The position numbers and the translations under genes were made by a program. Of a DNA stretch of 64,000 bases, positions 60,535-64,000 are shown one piece after another. Within the stretch, counting starts at the first letter, position 1; each line of letters begins with the position of its first letter. The DNA is from Azotosporobacter soli (GTDB lineage: Bacteria; Bacillota; Negativicutes; SG130), in contig NZ_JAUAOA010000001.1 in NCBI RefSeq assembly GCF_030542965.1, forward strand, positions 186,001 through 250,000, written 5' to 3'. Under the pieces are notes generated by a model. It did not search any database. It was not told the DNA's origin and saw nothing but the letters and a program-made list of their open reading frames with translations.

Positions 60535-61491
60535 GTGATATTTTGCAAAGAACAGTCGTTATACATCAGCGGCGAATGTGAACGGTGCGGTAGCCTCCTA
60601 AAAGCGTACTGGCATCAACTCTCCGAAACGGCTGAAGGCTATAGACTTAAAACCACGCTCCAGTGCAACTGCGGCAGGCTCCACGGACATATCGAAGGCA
60701 AAGAACGTATTGCTAAGCCAAAACCCGCACGAAACACTCCGGTCAAGCGCACGTCGCGCAGCTCCCGTAGCGCTCGCAATGCACGCCCTTCACGCAAGCG
60801 GCGCGCGCAGCATGGGCCGCGCGAACTGCATGCGTCGAGCGCGGTCTATGCCGCACGTGAGGTCGCTGCGACCTCGCTCACGTCGTCGCCCGAACCGGCC
60901 AAACCGAGCGCTCGCTCCAAGCGCCTTATCATCGCAGTCGCCGCCTTATTCCTCTTCGCGGTCGGCTGGCGCATCGTCGATTGGCACTCGGCTTCTTCGA
61001 CCGCGCAGTCGAGTGCCAGCGCTACGGCAGCCGCGCAGGAAGCCGAGTCGCCGAAGACAGAGCCCTCCTTGCTGCAGGAATTGGACACGCAACTCGACAT
61101 TTATCAGGCGTCCGCCGCGGCTTGGGATCAGACCTTCGAGCAACTTTCCAGCGGCGAGATCAGCCGCGCCCTTGCCCATAGCCGACTGAAACTGCTGCGC
61201 AGCCGCCTGGCGCAAAACAGTCTCGAATTCTCGCGCTACGTCCCGCCAAGACAGCTGAGCAAAGAACAGCAAGACAAGCTTTATGACGCTGCGCGTAAAA
61301 TGGCCAGCGCCGCCGAACGTCGCAGCGAAGCGGCCTCGGCCGCGATCGACTGGATCGATGCGCCAAACGCCGCCAACGAACAACAATTCCGCAGCGCAAT
61401 CGCGGACAGCACTTCTTTCTCTCTCGCCGCGACACCTCTGATCACGCAGGTACGCGCCGAATTGCCGCCTCCGAAGAGCGCAAAAAACTGA
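60535..61491 (+). CDS. Zinc-ribbon, single-pass membrane protein of unknown function
   Basis: A 318-residue protein. An N-terminal zinc-ribbon-like pair (CERCG near residue 15 and CNCG near residue 44) is followed by a very basic Arg/Ser linker, a single membrane segment (LIIAVAALFLFAVGWRIV, near residue 130) and an Ala/Ser/Glu-rich, helical outer part. GTG at 60535 follows AAGGA at about 9 bases. The Ala bias and basic linker differ from neighbours. It is divergent from the AhpD-like gene. I recognise no family; a membrane-tethered regulator or wall-associated protein would fit. Confidence 0.82.
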   Translation: MIFCKEQSLYISGECERCGSLLKAYWHQLSETAEGYRLKTTLQCNCGRLHGHIEGKERIAKPKPARNTPVKRTSRSSRSARNARPSRKRRAQHGPRELHASSAVYAAREVAATSLTSSPEPAKPSARSKRLIIAVAALFLFAVGWRIVDWHSASSTAQSSASATAAAQEAESPKTEPSLLQELDTQLDIYQASAAAWDQTFEQLSSGEISRALAHSRLKLLRSRLAQNSLEFSRYVPPRQLSKEQQDKLYDAARKMASAAERRSEAASAAIDWIDAPNAANEQQFRSAIADSTSFSLAATPLITQVRAELPPPKSAKN

Positions 61492-61493
61492 CA

Positions 61494-61529
61494 AACCGCC
61501 CCCGGCCAAAGCCGGAGGCGGTTCTTTTC
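61494..61529 (+). terminator. Terminator of the zinc-ribbon gene
   Basis: AACCGCC-CCGGC pairs with GCCGG-GGCGGTT around CAAA, followed by TTCTTTT on the plus strand, 3 bp after the stop. The remaining bases to 61619 hold nothing else. Confidence 0.88.
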
Positions 61530-61619
61530 GTTTAAGCAGCAGCCACTTTCTAAAACTTGCAAGCATTGTATTCTAGCAGAAGCGCCCCGCGCTTTTTTAT
61601 GATAGCCGCGAAACATCTC

Positions 61620-62915
61620 TCATAGCGGCAGAAAAATATTAAATGCAGTACCGCCGTCCGGCCGAGAAGCCACTTCAATTTCTCCGCCGTGAGCCTCGAC
61701 AATCCAGCGGGCAATCGGAAGCCCTAGGCCAAAACCGCCGTCGACGCGGGAACGTGTCTTATCGGCACGGTAAAATCTTTCGAAAATAAGCGGCAGGTCA
61801 GCGGCGGCAATGCCACTGCCGGTGTCCCGAACCACGATGCTTATGCCCGGAGTTTTTTTGTCTGCAGCCGCGGCGATTGACAGCGTGACGCAACCGCCCG
61901 GCGGCGTATACTTGATGCCATTGTCAAGCAGCAGAAAAAACAGCTGAGACAGTCGATCCCGATCGGCGTGAATCAGCATCTCTGACGGTGCATCCAGAAC
62001 CAGTGCGATGTCTTTGGGGCGCGCGATATGCTGCAAAGAGCGTATCACATGCTCAGCCACGGGACGCAAAGCAAACTCCGTTCTCAGAATTTCCAGCGCA
62101 CCGGAATCCGCACGGGCCAGCGTAAGCAGGTCGCCGACCAAACGACTCATGCGACGGACTTCATCTTTGGCATCCGCTAGGATTTGCTGGGACAGGCCGG
62201 AAATACGGCTGCCCTCCTCCTGCTCCAACACGTCCAGAGAGGCCTGGATGACGCTGAGCGGCGTGCGCAATTCGTGCGATGCGTCAGCAACGAACTGCCG
62301 CTGCGCAGCGAAGGATTTGCGGATTGGTATTAACGCCCGCCCGGCGGCGACATGGCCTGCCAGAGCGGCAACCAGCAAGAAAACCAGCGACGCCGCGCTC
62401 AAACTCTGCAGCAACAGACGCTGAAAGTGCGCATAAGCAGACAAATCTTTGGCCATAATAAGCTGCCCGGAAACACGCTCTTCACTATTGACCGGCACGC
62501 TGGCCAACATCAGCGAAAGTTCCCGCCCATCCTCCAGGGAAAATTTCACGCTCTCGGCGCGGCCAGGCAGTTGGCTGGCCGCTCGCGCCAAAATGTCGGC
62601 GCGCAGGGATGGAACGGGTTCGTTGCCGCCCAGCAATTGACCGTCCTTCGTTAGAAGATAATAAAAATTGTCGCCGCTCACGGTAACAAGCGGGGAACGT
62701 TTGCCCTTAGCCTCCGAACGCGAATGCTCGGCCTTTTCCAACAACTCGTGATAGACAAGCAATTGACGTTTGGCGAGTTCGATAGTAGCCTGCTCCTCTT
62801 CGCGTAACAGCAGCGAGGATAATCCGAAATAGAACAACAGCGCGAAGCCCAGCAATGAACAGGCGGTAAGCAGAGTATACAGCAAGGTCAGCTGGTTGCG
62901 AATGCGGCTAAACAT
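61620..62915 (-). CDS. Sensor histidine kinase of an OmpR-type two-component system
   Basis: A 431-residue kinase. Membrane segments at about 13-35 and 165-187 frame an extracytoplasmic sensor. HisKA with DASHELRTPLSVIQ, then the ATPase motifs LLLDNGIKYTPPGG, VRDTGSGI and GGFGLGLPIARWIVEAHGG. It overlaps the response regulator stop by one base (TAATG), with GGAGATATA before the ATG. The signal is unknown; the ferric-reductase-like gene just upstream suggests redox or metal stress. Confidence 0.94.
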   Translation of the reverse strand: MFSRIRNQLTLLYTLLTACSLLGFALLFYFGLSSLLLREEEQATIELAKRQLLVYHELLEKAEHSRSEAKGKRSPLVTVSGDNFYYLLTKDGQLLGGNEPVPSLRADILARAASQLPGRAESVKFSLEDGRELSLMLASVPVNSEERVSGQLIMAKDLSAYAHFQRLLLQSLSAASLVFLLVAALAGHVAAGRALIPIRKSFAAQRQFVADASHELRTPLSVIQASLDVLEQEEGSRISGLSQQILADAKDEVRRMSRLVGDLLTLARADSGALEILRTEFALRPVAEHVIRSLQHIARPKDIALVLDAPSEMLIHADRDRLSQLFFLLLDNGIKYTPPGGCVTLSIAAAADKKTPGISIVVRDTGSGIAAADLPLIFERFYRADKTRSRVDGGFGLGLPIARWIVEAHGGEIEVASRPDGGTAFNIFLPL

Positions 62916-63589
62916 TATATCTCCACCTTGTAGCCGATGCCGCGAACGGTCTGAATCAAAGTTGCACCGCCCGGCTCATCGATTTTTTTTCGCAACAGAC
63001 GAATATAGGCATCCAGATTATTGTCGGAGACCTCGCTGCCCAGTCCCCAGATCCGGTCGAGAATCACTTCGCGCGGCAGTACCTGCCCGGAGTTTTGCAC
63101 CAGAAAATCGAGAAGTTGGAATTCGCGAGCCGTAAGCTGTACTTGCCGTCCGTTGCATTCGACAGTCCGTGCGCTCCGGTTCAAGGTCAACGGCCCCCGA
63201 CTGACGATTTCCTCCTGAAGCGGCGTTTCGCCGCGCCGGGTCAACGCCCTGATGCGAGCGAACAATTCGCTGAACTCGAAAGGCTTTACCAGATAGTCGT
63301 CTGCGCCAGCATCCAAGCCGGATACGCGGTCAGCAACGGCGTCTTTGGCCGTCAGCATCAGAATCGGTTTTTGATAACGTTGTTCGCGCAGCTGTCGGCA
63401 GAGCGCCGCCCCTTCCAGTACAGGTATCATCCAGTCCAGAATGATAACGTCATAGACAAAGTCTGAGGCCAGAGCAAGCGCCTCATCGCCCCGTATCGCC
63501 CACTTGACGCGATAGCCTTCGTGTTCCAGCATATGTTTGACCAGTTTTCCCAGCCGTTGATCATCTTCCACGAGCAGTATCTGCATCAT
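62915..63589 (-). CDS. OmpR-family response regulator
   Basis: A 224-residue regulator with receiver (LVEDDQRLGK, VIILDWMIPVLEG, VKPFEF) and OmpR-type winged helix (LTAREFQLLDFLVQNSGQVLPREVI to DAYIRLLRKKIDE). It overlaps the end of the upstream ferric-reductase-like gene by 29 bases and the kinase start by one, so the three genes form one operon. Confidence 0.95.
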   Translation of the reverse strand: MMQILLVEDDQRLGKLVKHMLEHEGYRVKWAIRGDEALALASDFVYDVIILDWMIPVLEGAALCRQLREQRYQKPILMLTAKDAVADRVSGLDAGADDYLVKPFEFSELFARIRALTRRGETPLQEEIVSRGPLTLNRSARTVECNGRQVQLTAREFQLLDFLVQNSGQVLPREVILDRIWGLGSEVSDNNLDAYIRLLRKKIDEPGGATLIQTVRGIGYKVEI

Positions 63590-64000
63590 AATAGCCCCTC
63601 TTTTTCAAAGAGTATCCGATTCGGAGTAAAGTCAGGCAAGCGGTCAGACCGCCGGTAACCGCATAGAGAGCCAAAACAAATTTGTTGCCGCTGTCCGAAC
63701 CCAGCGTAAAGCCGTGATACAGGGCCAGCCAATAAGCGGGGAAAGCCAGATAGTGAGCATACCGCCACAGTTTTGCCCCGGATAGTTTTATTATAGCCGG
63801 AACAGTGGTGATTGCGATAGTCAGCAGGGCATAAAAAGCCAGAATGCCCAGCGCCAGCGGCCAGGAATAGGCATCTGACCAATACGGAATAAGAACGTCC
63901 GCCAGAGAAAAAGACACGTGTTTGTCAAACAAGAGAATCAAAGCGTGCAACAAAGTAAACAGCAGCAATGAATACAGTGATTTTTGGTGAAGTCTGGCCA
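63561..64000 (-). CDS. Ferric-reductase-like (MsrQ-type) transmembrane protein, partial
   Basis: The frame is open from the right window edge to a stop at 63561, so only the C-terminal 145 codons are visible. Several hydrophobic segments with LLFTLLHALILLFDKH, LAFYALLTIAITTVPAII, KLWRYAHYLAFPAYWLALYHGF and a last segment before LKKRGYYD match the haem-binding ferric reductase-like transmembrane domain; His in LLHA, YAHY and LYHG are the likely haem ligands. The true start is beyond the window. It is the first visible gene of the operon with the two-component system. Confidence 0.8.
   Translation of the reverse strand, partial: ARLHQKSLYSLLLFTLLHALILLFDKHVSFSLADVLIPYWSDAYSWPLALGILAFYALLTIAITTVPAIIKLSGAKLWRYAHYLAFPAYWLALYHGFTLGSDSGNKFVLALYAVTGGLTACLTLLRIGYSLKKRGYYDADTARGR

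Overview
This is a 64 kb chromosomal window from an anaerobic-type Bacillota. I favour Negativicutes (a Sporomusa/Pelosinus-like lineage) at moderate confidence. The reasons are strong AGGAGG-type ribosome binding sites, moderately high GC, sigma-54 regulators (one with an HPr-like N-terminal domain), four-helix-bundle MCP chemoreceptors, HD-GYP signalling, and a DUF3100 transporter beside an M20 amidohydrolase. No rRNA, tRNA, CRISPR array, IS element or prophage was recognised. Most genes lie on the minus strand.

Left part (1-6.5 kb): the end of an XdhC-like molybdenum-hydroxylase maturation gene, an MCP chemoreceptor, a MalY/PatB C-S lyase divergent from an XRE regulator with a 13-bp operator-like dyad between them, a small HPr-like protein, and an AraC regulator.

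Centre-left (6.5-23.3 kb): the main feature is a single 15.4-kb NRPS gene followed 21 bp later by an MFS exporter. I read it as C-A-T / C-A-T-E / C-A-T / C-A-T-R. After the thioester reductase there is a C-terminal domain with the fold of CAP-type cyclic-nucleotide-binding domains, which is not a usual NRPS part. All four adenylation domains give nearly the same substrate signature. The predicted product is an N-acylated tetrapeptide with a D residue at position 2, released as an aldehyde or alcohol. A small winged-helix-like protein and a secreted C39-like cysteine protease lie just upstream.

Middle (24.7-40 kb): an orphan coiled-coil protein; a MerR regulon whose two divergent promoters both have 19-bp spacers over a GTTAAC-centred dyad (MerR, flavodoxin, lipoprotein and cupin one way, a secreted alpha/beta hydrolase the other); and a four-gene signalling operon (sugar-type binding protein, REC-histidine kinase, REC-HD-GYP, BvgS-like hybrid kinase). 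After these come an aspartate-type aminotransferase, an acetoacetate-decarboxylase-family protein, a DUF3089 hydrolase and a clear FosX.

Right part (40-64 kb): glycerol facilitator with its sigma-54 regulator; a membrane acyltransferase; a kinase plus binding lipoprotein pair; a stand-alone condensation-like acyltransferase; a GH13 amylase-family enzyme; an aminotransferase behind a textbook sigma-54 promoter and a 54-bp perfect palindrome, next to a PAS-type sigma-54 activator; a methyltransferase; a DUF3100/M20 uptake-and-hydrolysis operon with an unusual regulator; PhzF; an AhpD-like protein; a zinc-ribbon membrane protein; and a two-component system next to a ferric-reductase-like membrane protein cut by the window edge.

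A family of dispersed palindromes (core TTCGACCGCTTGGATCGAA or variants, flanked by GCCGCCCC arms) sits just after gene ends at five places and probably serves as the local terminator.
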